Assembly: GCA_031420365.1 (NCBI GenBank)
Contig: JANOMP010000262.1
Span: forward strand, 1 to 34,424
Direction: 5' to 3'
DNA from: Leadbetterella sp031420365
Lineage (GTDB): Bacteria; Bacteroidota; Bacteroidia; Cytophagales; Spirosomataceae
Length of the DNA stretch: 34,424 nucleotides
A model generated the notes under the pieces. The model saw only the letters and a list, made by a program, of their open reading frames with translations, ran no database searches and was not told the origin of the DNA. The translations under genes and the position numbers were made by a program. Shown one piece after another: positions 17,036 to 25,081 of this stretch (its first letter is position 1; each line of letters opens with the position of its first letter).

Positions 17036-17073
17036 AAAAAATGGCTTACGGTAATTTCCGTAGGCTTTATTTT
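17036..17073 (+). terminator. Intercistronic hairpin before the BASS transporter gene
   Basis: GCTTACGG (17044-17051) pairs with CCGTAGGC (17058-17065), one pair being G-T, around loop TAATTT. An A run lies before it and TTTATTTT after it, as in an intrinsic terminator. Only about 10 bases separate it from the likely transporter start at 17083, so it must act as an attenuator or RNA-stability element rather than a full boundary. Confidence 0.7.
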
Positions 17074-17082
17074 ACAATAAAT

Positions 17083-18012
17083 ATGAAACTAAAAGATTAT
17101 TGGTACACACTTACAATCATAGGTATTGTAATAATCGGTTATAATTTTTCCGAACATTTTCTTACTATTAATGGCACTAAACTAAATACTTTCATCAAGC
17201 CTGTGCTCCAAGTAATTATGTTTGGTATGGGAGCAACAATGAGTATGGGAGATTTTACTGAAATTTTCAAAGCCCCTAAAAAAGTAATTATCGGATTAGT
17301 ATGTCAATTTACTATTATGCCTGGCCTTGGTTTTTTCTTATCTCGAGCCTTTGATTTTCCAACTGAAGTTGCAGCAGGAATAGTGCTAATTGGGGCAAGT
17401 CCCAGCGGTTTAGCCTCTAATGTAATGTGTCTTATGGCAAAAGCCAATGTTGCACTATCAATCACAATTACAACAATGGCTACACTAATAGCTCCCATAA
17501 TGACACCCTTTCTGATGAAAACACTGGGTGGAGGATTGGTAGAAGTCGATTTTTTGAACATGTTTTGGGATATGGCTCAACTAGTTTTAATTCCAATTTT
17601 TGTTGGTTTAGTCATTAATAAATTATTCAAAGACTTTGTTCAAAGAATAAAAACAATATTGCCTTACGTCTCCATGTTGGGCATAGCTTATATCATACTC
17701 ACAGTTACCGCCTCTGGCCAAGCTTCTTTAAAGTCAGTTGGTTTACTTTTAATATTAGCGGTAGCAATTCACAATATTGCTGGATATTTCTTAGGATATT
17801 TCTCTGCAAAAACTTTAAAAATGAATGAGGCGGATTGCAGAGCAGTTGCACTCGAAGTTGGTATGCAAAATGCTGGATTAGCTTCAGCATTGGCCAATGA
17901 AATGGGCAAAATAGCCACTGTAGGTTTGGCAGCTGCCATTTTTGGCCCATTTATGAATGTAACTGGCTCAATGTTAGGAAATTACTGGGGAAGCAAACCA
18001 CAAAAAAAATAA
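17083..18012 (+). CDS. Bile acid:sodium symporter family (BASS/SBF-like) transporter
   Basis: This inner-membrane Na+-coupled symporter has about 309 residues and roughly nine or ten hydrophobic segments. The family hallmarks are MFGMGATMSMGDF (the usual G-x-x-x-S-x-x-D/E-F element), the crossover GASPSGLASNVM, and VGMQNAGLASALA for sodium binding. An in-frame ATG at 17041 lies inside the preceding hairpin and would add 14 polar residues before the first membrane segment, so ATG 17083 (MKLKDYWYTL) was chosen. BASS-family members carry organic anions such as bile acids, pyruvate or other keto acids. Placed between a dehydratase and an aldolase, it may import the small acid they make. The next gene starts 23 bases downstream in the same operon. 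Confidence 0.85.
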   Translation: MKLKDYWYTLTIIGIVIIGYNFSEHFLTINGTKLNTFIKPVLQVIMFGMGATMSMGDFTEIFKAPKKVIIGLVCQFTIMPGLGFFLSRAFDFPTEVAAGIVLIGASPSGLASNVMCLMAKANVALSITITTMATLIAPIMTPFLMKTLGGGLVEVDFLNMFWDMAQLVLIPIFVGLVINKLFKDFVQRIKTILPYVSMLGIAYIILTVTASGQASLKSVGLLLILAVAIHNIAGYFLGYFSAKTLKMNEADCRAVALEVGMQNAGLASALANEMGKIATVGLAAAIFGPFMNVTGSMLGNYWGSKPQKK

Positions 18013-18035
18013 TTTATAAATTAAAATTTCGAAAA

Positions 18036-18980
18036 ATGAAAATAAAAATATTCCTTTCTTTTTTTTTAATTTTAGGATTTTCGTTAGTCTATGGTCAACA
18101 AATTTCGAAAGAATACCTCCTCCATCTAACCCGAGAATGGAAAGGGGACCGTTTTGCAGATGGGCGACCTAAAGTACCAGATGCACTATTGCTGAGACTA
18201 AAGAAAGCTACGCTTGAAGAAGCTTGGGCGGTACTTAGAAACAAAAATTATAAATTTCAATATGAAGGCAATTGGCAGTTAATTAATCCTGACTCTGTTC
18301 TAGTAGGTAGAGCAGTAACCGCAATTTTTACACCTGGAAGACCAGATATCCAAACCGCCATTGATGACAAAGGTCATCAACAAGAAGGAAGAATAAAATC
18401 TCAAAATTCATGGCCTATTGATTTACTTGTAAAAGGAGATGTATATGTAGTAGATCAATTTGGAGCATATGCGGACGGTCCAACGATAGGTGATAATCTT
18501 GGAAATTCTATTTTTTCCAAAACTGGAAATGGTATTGTCTATGATGGAGCTGTTCGTGATATAAAAGGTTTAAAAGAAATTGGCGGATTCACTTCTTTTT
18601 TTAGGTCATACCATCCCTCCCATCATCTAAATAATGCAACTGAATCATTAAATACAACCTTAGTGGGAATCAATCAACCAACGAGAATTGGGGCCACCAC
18701 GGTTATGCCCGGTGATATTGTTTTTGGTCGCGATGGCGGTGTATTATTTATTCCTCCACATTTGGTAGAAGAATGTGTCAAAGTCTCAGAAATAGTAAGG
18801 CTTAGAGATATGTTTGGACACATGCGGTTAAGAGAGCAAAAATATACTCCAGGCCAAATTGATTCTCGGTGGTCTGAAGATATAGAAAAAGATTTTTCAA
18901 AATGGCTTAATGATAATAAGGCAAGACTTCCTGTTCCGATGGAGCAAATTCAGGAGATGTTGAAAGGAAGAACTTGGTAA
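18036..18980 (+). CDS. Exported RraA-like (HMG/CHA aldolase family) protein, copy 2
   Basis: A 314-residue paralogue of the protein at 14450-15361, alignable from end to end (shared TADGRP/FADGRP, EGNW, GDVYV, GDNLGN, FGHMRL and YTPGQID blocks). The catalytic-type residues are kept: Gly152-Asp153 and Arg174-Asp175 in GAVRD. A signal peptide (residues 3-20, ending VYGQQ) predicts export. It differs by an insertion around residues 187-205 (SYHPSHHLNNATESLN) next to the active-site region, which may change substrate choice or the oligomer interface. It lies 23 bases after the BASS gene and is followed by a terminator. A structural role in a mixed hexamer with copy 1 cannot be excluded. Confidence 0.82.
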   Translation: MKIKIFLSFFLILGFSLVYGQQISKEYLLHLTREWKGDRFADGRPKVPDALLLRLKKATLEEAWAVLRNKNYKFQYEGNWQLINPDSVLVGRAVTAIFTPGRPDIQTAIDDKGHQQEGRIKSQNSWPIDLLVKGDVYVVDQFGAYADGPTIGDNLGNSIFSKTGNGIVYDGAVRDIKGLKEIGGFTSFFRSYHPSHHLNNATESLNTTLVGINQPTRIGATTVMPGDIVFGRDGGVLFIPPHLVEECVKVSEIVRLRDMFGHMRLREQKYTPGQIDSRWSEDIEKDFSKWLNDNKARLPVPMEQIQEMLKGRTW

Positions 18981-19354
18981 GGATCTGCTACAAAATAACC
19001 TTTACATTTTGTCTCTTTCTTTTGCCCTTTTTCTTCGTTAAAAAATCATTGAATAGCTATACTATTTAAAGATTTTTTGCCTTGAAAAATAACAAAATAA
19101 ATTCGTCAATTCTGTAAACCCTATTTCTTAACAGATCCTAAGTAAATTTGAGTTTATAGTATTCACTCAAATCACCAATTCCAGCTATTTTTTTTGACAG
19201 CTTTGTATACCTTCATTTTGCTAAATAAATTTCAAAATTCATACGTTTTTAGAATAATGGCGTTCTTTAATGGATTTGAAATGTTTCAAAATAACTTATG
19301 AATTTTTAGATTTAATCAACCAATCGTTTAAAAAAAGCATTAAATTAATAAATT
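18981..19354. other. Intergenic region between RraA-like copy 2 and the second dehydratase
   Basis: The region holds one terminator hairpin (19040-19078) and otherwise AT-rich DNA. No gene or clear TAnnTTTG box was found, though the following gene should have its own promoter here. Confidence 0.5.
19040..19078 (+). terminator. Terminator after RraA-like copy 2
   Basis: AAAAAATC (19040-19047) pairs with GATTTTTT (19071-19078), with further pairs inside (GAATAG... CTATTTAA region). It lies about 60 bases after the stop. Confidence 0.65.
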
Positions 19355-20632
19355 ATGAATAATTCGCGAAGAAATTTCCTCTCAAAAGCTGCAATAACTT
19401 CTGCTTTTGCCGTTTCCCCGTTGCTAACCTTTGGTCGGGAATATCAAAAAAAAATAGATTTTGCTCCAAAAAGTTCAGCCCCATCAGATTTAAAAATTAC
19501 TGATATTAAATGCGGTTTTATAAGAAATGGGCATAGCCTTTTTGTAAAGATTTATACCAATCAAGACATTGTTGGTCATGGCGAAGGAGTAGACGCCACC
19601 CCTGGCACCTATCATTTAGTAAAAATGTTTGCTCAGCGTCTAAATGGCAAAAGCCCATTAAATGTCCATCGCCTTTTTGAAGATATTAGAAGATCTGGTT
19701 TTTTCGAAGGTGCTCAATCGGGTATGTTTGTTGCCGTTTTAAGCGCAATAGAAACTGCTCTTTGGGATCTTGCCGGCAAAGCATTGGGAGTGCCAGTATA
19801 TCAACTTTTAGGTGGTAAGTTTAGAGATCAGGTACGCTTGTATATGGACACTGCATTATATCAAAGTAGCCTTCCAAATCCTTCAGAGTTTGGTGAAGCT
19901 GCTAAAGAAGCAGTAAAACTTGGATTTAATGCAGTAAAATTCGATTTGGACCAAGCCAATGACCCAAACAAATATGACAAATATAATTGGACAGCCAGTA
20001 CAGCCGAAATACAAAGAATGTATGATCAAATGTCCGCAGCACGCGAAGCTGTTGGCCCTAATATTGATATTTGTGCGGACATGCATGGCCGATATGATGC
20101 TCCAACCGGGGAGCGTGTAGCTAAAATTTTAGAACCTATCAATTTAATGTGGCTTGAAGAGCCTATCCCTGCAGAAAATGTTGATGCATATAAAAAAATT
20201 GCAGATCAAACATCCACTCCAATATGTGCTGGGGAAAACCATTATTTAGCCCTTGGTTTTAGGCCATTGCTTGAAAAAGGAGCTGTTGATATTATAATGC
20301 CTGACCTTCAAAAGACCGGCGGATTAGGTGAAGGACAACGGATAGCTAATTTAGCTAATCTGTATTATGTACCATTTGCTCCACACATGGTAGCCTCCTA
20401 TTTAGGAGCCATGGCTTCAGCTCATGTGTGTGCTTCTGTACCAAATTTTATGATTTTAGAGTGGCAAATCTATTTCCACAAAGATAAAATGTATTCAGAA
20501 ATTGTAAATTTTGACGTTTCAATGGTAAAAGACGGTAAAATTACAGTCTCGAATAAACCTGGAATTGGTGTTGAAATAAATCAAGAAGCAATGCGAAAAT
20601 ACGCTACTCCAGGTGTTCCTTTTTTTGAATAA
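19355..20632 (+). CDS. Galactonate-dehydratase-like enolase-superfamily enzyme with Tat signal
   Basis: This 425-residue protein starts with a good twin-arginine signal (NSRRNFLSKAAITSAFAVSP), predicting folded export to the periplasm. The barrel carries Lys195 (KFD), Asp242 and His244 in ADMHGR, Glu268 and Glu269 (WLEEP), Glu294 (AGENH), His344 (APHM) and Glu369 (LEW). The D-x-H-G-R element and the later His are the pattern of D-galactonate dehydratase, which eliminates water from an aldonate to form a 2-keto-3-deoxy acid. The exact sugar acid may differ. It appears to have its own transcription unit and shares a bidirectional terminator with the MFS gene that faces it. It is a distant paralogue of the enzyme at 15518. 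Confidence 0.88.
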   Translation: MNNSRRNFLSKAAITSAFAVSPLLTFGREYQKKIDFAPKSSAPSDLKITDIKCGFIRNGHSLFVKIYTNQDIVGHGEGVDATPGTYHLVKMFAQRLNGKSPLNVHRLFEDIRRSGFFEGAQSGMFVAVLSAIETALWDLAGKALGVPVYQLLGGKFRDQVRLYMDTALYQSSLPNPSEFGEAAKEAVKLGFNAVKFDLDQANDPNKYDKYNWTASTAEIQRMYDQMSAAREAVGPNIDICADMHGRYDAPTGERVAKILEPINLMWLEEPIPAENVDAYKKIADQTSTPICAGENHYLALGFRPLLEKGAVDIIMPDLQKTGGLGEGQRIANLANLYYVPFAPHMVASYLGAMASAHVCASVPNFMILEWQIYFHKDKMYSEIVNFDVSMVKDGKITVSNKPGIGVEINQEAMRKYATPGVPFFE

Positions 20633-20680
20633 TAATTTAATTTTTCAAAAATAGTTGAAGAAAAAACAATTTTCTTATTT

Positions 20681-20716
20681 AAAAGGAGGCTTATAAAGAA
20701 TAATAAGTCTCCTTTT
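20681..20716. terminator. Bidirectional terminator between the dehydratase and MFS genes
   Basis: AAAAGGAGGCTTAT (20681-20694) pairs with ATAAGTCTCCTTTT (20703-20716) with one G-U pair and an 8-base loop. The A run and T run on both sides suit termination in both directions between the two convergent genes. Confidence 0.88.
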
Positions 20717-20835
20717 TTATGAGATTTATTGCCTAATTTACAACATTAGATGCTATTAATCTAAAATTATAATGCTAAGGTTCTTAACTGATACAAAATC
20801 GAATACAAAAAAATATTTGAGCTTTAAATTTAAAA

Positions 20836-22134
20836 TTAACTTACGTCCTTTGAGCTATTTTTCCACGTCATTATTCCAGCAATTAATGCTGGAACAGCAA
20901 AGACAAGAAAATTTGTACCTATAGTCAAGCCCATACCTATTAAAATGCCTCCTAATTTTGGCCCTACTATACCTCCTATTCTCCCAGCTCCCATTGCCCA
21001 ACCAATACCTGTTGTTTTAAACTCGCTAGGATACATTCTAGCCGCAAATGCATAAAGCCCAACAAAACCACCTTGAATTCCAAATCCCAAAAACGCAAAA
21101 ACTAATAATAGCAAATCAGAGCCTAAAAATAAACCAAAGCAAGCCATCAAAAGCGCGGTCAAAATTAAAATTATTCCAATTGTTTTCTTAAGACCAAACT
21201 TACTTGAAAAATACCCCTGTGTCACAATTCCAAAAAATGCACCAATATTGAAAACCGTTCCTGCATAGATAGCCAGACTCAAAGAAAGCCCAGCATCGGT
21301 GGCTAATTTTGGAATCCAGCTGGTCATAAAAAACAAGGCTGCAAATGCCATAAATAATGCTATCCAAAGCTCTATAGTTGGTTTCTTATAACTTCCTTCC
21401 AATAATTTCCCAACAGGAATATCAGATTGGCTTTGGGCTTTTTCAGGTAAAATAGTTAAAGACTGAAAACCCATTTTTTTAAGTATAACGTTTATTTTTA
21501 ATAAGGCATTTTTTGGTTGAGCTTTTAAATAGAAATCTATGGACTCGGATAAAAAAATTAGTATTAAAGGTATGGCTAAAAGTGAGGCAATTCCAGCATA
21601 CTTAAACATTTGCTCCCATCCATCTGCAGGTATAACTTTTGCAGCTACTAAGCCAGAAACAACAGCCCCTACTGGGTAACCAGAGATTACAAAACTTACC
21701 CAAAAATCTCTTGTTTTATTTGGAGTATATTCTGCTGTAAGAGCAGCCGTACTGGCAAGCATACAGCCAATTCCTAAACCACTGAAAAATCTACATACTA
21801 AAAGAATATTTACAGAAGTTGCATAAGAAGTTAAATATATACAGGTTCCCATCAATAAGGCACTAATTAATATTAAGTTTTTTCTCCCAATTTTATCTGC
21901 GTAGGGTGCCAAAATTAAAGTACCAATAGTCATACCTATTAATCCAGCACTAAAAATAGTTCCAAGTACATCTGGACCAATATTCCAAGCTTTAGCAATA
22001 GCAGGGGCGGTATAAGAAATAACTAAAACATCCATTCCATCAAGCATATTCATTAAAAAGCAAACAAAAACTGTTGTAAATTGGAGATTAGAAAGCGGAC
22101 GATTGTCAATCAAAGTTTTAGTTGAAAATTCCAT
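20836..22134 (-). CDS. MFS transporter, aromatic acid:H+ symporter (AAHS)-like
   Basis: The 432-residue protein has twelve predicted membrane segments and a central cytoplasmic loop. The first helix carries MLDGMDVLVISYTAPAIA, the D-G-x-D element typical of the AAHS group (PcaK, MhpT). The loop between helices 2 and 3 has the MFS motif APYADKIGRKNL. Members import aromatic or other organic acids with protons. It lies 113 bases after the heme-dehydrogenase gene on the same strand, probably as the last gene of that operon, so the substrate may be an oxidised or cleaved product made by the exported enzymes nearby rather than an aromatic acid. Confidence 0.85.
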   Translation of the reverse strand: MEFSTKTLIDNRPLSNLQFTTVFVCFLMNMLDGMDVLVISYTAPAIAKAWNIGPDVLGTIFSAGLIGMTIGTLILAPYADKIGRKNLILISALLMGTCIYLTSYATSVNILLVCRFFSGLGIGCMLASTAALTAEYTPNKTRDFWVSFVISGYPVGAVVSGLVAAKVIPADGWEQMFKYAGIASLLAIPLILIFLSESIDFYLKAQPKNALLKINVILKKMGFQSLTILPEKAQSQSDIPVGKLLEGSYKKPTIELWIALFMAFAALFFMTSWIPKLATDAGLSLSLAIYAGTVFNIGAFFGIVTQGYFSSKFGLKKTIGIILILTALLMACFGLFLGSDLLLLVFAFLGFGIQGGFVGLYAFAARMYPSEFKTTGIGWAMGAGRIGGIVGPKLGGILIGMGLTIGTNFLVFAVPALIAGIMTWKNSSKDVS

Positions 22135-22247
22135 ATTAATATTTTAGGGTTTAATACTTTTCTGTTTTAAAATTTAATATTCGAAGATATTTTACTTCCT
22201 CAAACATGTAGAGAATAAAAAAATAAATGAGAATTCTATTGATTTAA

Positions 22248-25070
22248 TTATAAACTTAGTAAAAAGCCAGCCAAATCTGACAGATCTTTCTCTTTAATTT
22301 GTAAAGTACTTGGATCAGGCATTAAACTATTTTTTTGTTGGGTTCTCGATTTCACATCCTTTGCTTTTAAAGTGGTTAATTTTCCAAGAAGGTCCTTAAT
22401 TACTATATTTTGTCCATCAGCTATTAAAAATCCAAAATAGCTATCCTGTGAGGTTGTAAAAAGCCAAGGCTCATATCCAAAAGCCAAATTTGCAGATGGA
22501 TTTATTATAGCATCTAGTAAGGCATTTTTATCATATTTATTTTTTATCAAAGTCAAATCTGGACCAATATCAGCTCCTTCGGTTCCAATCTTGTGGCAAT
22601 TTTGACAGTTTGTAACAAAAACTTCCTTCCCTTTAACTTTATCAGAAGGCATATTTAGAGCCAAATCTAATGATAAAGAACGCCCCCCAGGTCTTTTAAA
22701 ATAATCAGAAGCCATACTCCTAATAGATAAATCTTTATTATTAAAAATGTGTAAATTAACCATTTCTTTTACTGAATTAGGCAATTTACCGTTAACCGCT
22801 TCTACTAACAATAACCTCCCTCCATAGCCATCAAGAGCCAATTTTTCAATTAAAAGAGCTTTCTTATTTTTAGAAGTTTTATCAAGAAGTATTTCATTTT
22901 TATACTTTATCATATTTTTTTGAGAAACAGTTAATGTCTGCTTTTCCATTATTTTCCAATCAATCAAATTCTGCCAATCGTTAGATTTTCTAAAATTCAC
23001 CCAATATTGTGCTTGACTTGAAACATCATTAAGACTAGATTTTGTTAAGTTTATCATCGAATTTACTGCTAATCTACTATTTATAAACGCTATAGAGGTA
23101 ATTGCTTCTTTTCTTTGAGTTGCGGTTAGGCGAACAGAATTCGCTCGTAATACCAAGTTATTTATCGCTTGTTGAGGATGAATTTCCCACAAAATAGCAC
23201 TTTGGCTTTCAGAGTAAAACAAAGGATTTTCAGGCAATGTTTTCTTGAAGTCCACATAAAATAAGTCTTTTTTCCTATCTATCCCTATTCCTAGAGCAGT
23301 TAATAAATAGGTATCTTCTTTTTTAAATTCCTTAGATAAAGAAAGTAAAATATTTTTACATTTTTCATATTGAACATCTCTCATACTTATGGCAATCTCT
23401 CTTATTAGACCTGCTGAAACAGTTTTTAAAAGTTTCACACTATATTCCTCCATGGGTTCGCCTAGTTTTTTTAAAGCTCTAAAAGCTGCAATTTGTAATT
23501 CTCCATCAGAAAAATATAATATTTTTTCTACTGCTGCTTTACCCTCCTTACCCAAAGATGCCAAAAGCCAAACTGCTCTAGCTTTTATATAAGGATTAGT
23601 ATCTTCCATTAAAGTTAAAACTTTAGGAATAACCGAAGGACCCTTAGTTTTTAATTTCTCAAAACCAACATTTCTAACATTAATAGCTGGAGATTTTAAA
23701 ACTTCTAAAAGCCCACCTACTGTGTTAAAATCATACGATGGTGTTTTTAATTTTTTAGACTTTGGCGTGATTCTATAAATTCTTCCATATCCTTCTTTAT
23801 CTTTCATGGCATGACCACCTACCACAGGATCGTACCAATCTGCTACAAAGATGGATCCGTCAGTTCCAGTCGCAGCATCACTTGGCCTAAACCATTTACT
23901 CTTATTATTTTCTACGTTTTCATTCCATATATAATGCTCTTCTGAAGATTGTAAAGAGCTCAATAAATCAAATCTTTTCATTTCAAAACCTGCAGCTTTT
24001 GGTTTATTAAGATACCCAAAAACCACATTTCTACCTGCTTCGCAACTTAAAAACATCCCTTGGTATTTTTGCCCAAAGGCATCGCCTTCATACACCATAA
24101 CTCCCGTAGGAGAGCCCGCCCCTGTTTTATCACCAACTTGCAAAACACCAGGGTCCTCTGAATGCCAATGAGCTGAAAAAATATCTTGCCCAGGCCTTCT
24201 GTCTCCCTGCCAACTTCTCGTACCGTCTTTTGAAAAATATCCAGCATCACTCCCTTCCATTAACCATGAACTTCTGCAAGCAATTACTTGGTCGTCATTA
24301 TCATTTTGCCACATATTACCAAAAGAATCCATTGCTATTTCATAACTATTCCTGAAATTATGAGCTAAAACTTTTAATTCTGTGGCATCAGAACCAATCT
24401 CCAAAGCTAATCCGCCAACCCATACTCGGCCATCATCGCTTTTTCGATTGCCAGAATTTTCTTTGTTATAAGGTGTGCCTCCGGTATACATACTTCCAGA
24501 CCTTAAGGTCCATCCAGACTTATCTATTACTGTATGGGGGCCTGCATTACCCACATTAAAAAGATATTTTCCATATGGGGTAGCAATAAAAGAATGCAAA
24601 GAATGATCGTGATCAAAACCCCCAAAGCCTTTTAAGAATATTTCTTTTTTGTCAGGTTTATCATCCTGATTTTCATCCGTATAAATTAGTACATGTGGAG
24701 CAGCACTAACAATTACTTTATTTCCTATTACAGCAATACCTAAGGGAGCTTTTAAATCAATATCTTGCACAAAAACTGTAGACTTATCTGCTTTTCCATC
24801 TTGGTTTGTATCTTCTAAAATCACTACTCGGTCGCCTTTATCTTTAAAATTAAACCTACCATCGGGTTTATTATTAAAATCTCTATATTCTACGGCCTCA
24901 GTTATCCAAATTCTCCCTTTAGCATCGACATCCATATTTGTAGGATTATAAAACATAGGTGTTTCAGCCCATAAACTCACTTCAAAGTCTTCAGCAACAA
25001 ACATTCGACTTGGGTCTTCTTGCAAAGAAAATGAACTCAAAATTAAAGTAGAGTAAAGTAATATTTTCAT
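22248..25070 (-). CDS. PVC-type heme-binding CxxCH protein: beta-propeller, HEAT repeats and cytochrome c domain
   Basis: This is a 940-residue exported protein (signal peptide in residues 1-15). The first half, about residues 20-430, is a beta-propeller of the membrane-bound dehydrogenase type (EDFEVSLWAETPMFYNPTNM, repeated D-x-N-x-D-G-K-x-D loops that look calcium-binding). It is related to PQQ sugar dehydrogenase folds. HEAT-like helical repeats follow (about 440-760). The C-terminal cytochrome c domain has Cys822-x-x-Cys825-His826, with SLMPDP supplying a likely Met ligand. Such proteins are thought to oxidise sugars or alcohols and pass electrons through the heme, but biochemical proof is scarce. 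It starts 11 bases after the TIM-barrel gene, so the two should act together. Confidence 0.85.
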   Translation of the reverse strand: MKILLYSTLILSSFSLQEDPSRMFVAEDFEVSLWAETPMFYNPTNMDVDAKGRIWITEAVEYRDFNNKPDGRFNFKDKGDRVVILEDTNQDGKADKSTVFVQDIDLKAPLGIAVIGNKVIVSAAPHVLIYTDENQDDKPDKKEIFLKGFGGFDHDHSLHSFIATPYGKYLFNVGNAGPHTVIDKSGWTLRSGSMYTGGTPYNKENSGNRKSDDGRVWVGGLALEIGSDATELKVLAHNFRNSYEIAMDSFGNMWQNDNDDQVIACRSSWLMEGSDAGYFSKDGTRSWQGDRRPGQDIFSAHWHSEDPGVLQVGDKTGAGSPTGVMVYEGDAFGQKYQGMFLSCEAGRNVVFGYLNKPKAAGFEMKRFDLLSSLQSSEEHYIWNENVENNKSKWFRPSDAATGTDGSIFVADWYDPVVGGHAMKDKEGYGRIYRITPKSKKLKTPSYDFNTVGGLLEVLKSPAINVRNVGFEKLKTKGPSVIPKVLTLMEDTNPYIKARAVWLLASLGKEGKAAVEKILYFSDGELQIAAFRALKKLGEPMEEYSVKLLKTVSAGLIREIAISMRDVQYEKCKNILLSLSKEFKKEDTYLLTALGIGIDRKKDLFYVDFKKTLPENPLFYSESQSAILWEIHPQQAINNLVLRANSVRLTATQRKEAITSIAFINSRLAVNSMINLTKSSLNDVSSQAQYWVNFRKSNDWQNLIDWKIMEKQTLTVSQKNMIKYKNEILLDKTSKNKKALLIEKLALDGYGGRLLLVEAVNGKLPNSVKEMVNLHIFNNKDLSIRSMASDYFKRPGGRSLSLDLALNMPSDKVKGKEVFVTNCQNCHKIGTEGADIGPDLTLIKNKYDKNALLDAIINPSANLAFGYEPWLFTTSQDSYFGFLIADGQNIVIKDLLGKLTTLKAKDVKSRTQQKNSLMPDPSTLQIKEKDLSDLAGFLLSL

Positions 25071-25081
25071 ATAAAAAAGTA

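Noticed and set aside
17041..17082. Upstream ATG that would lengthen the BASS transporter by 14 residues
   Set aside because: It lies inside a terminator-like hairpin and adds polar residues before the first membrane helix; ATG 17083 fits the family better.
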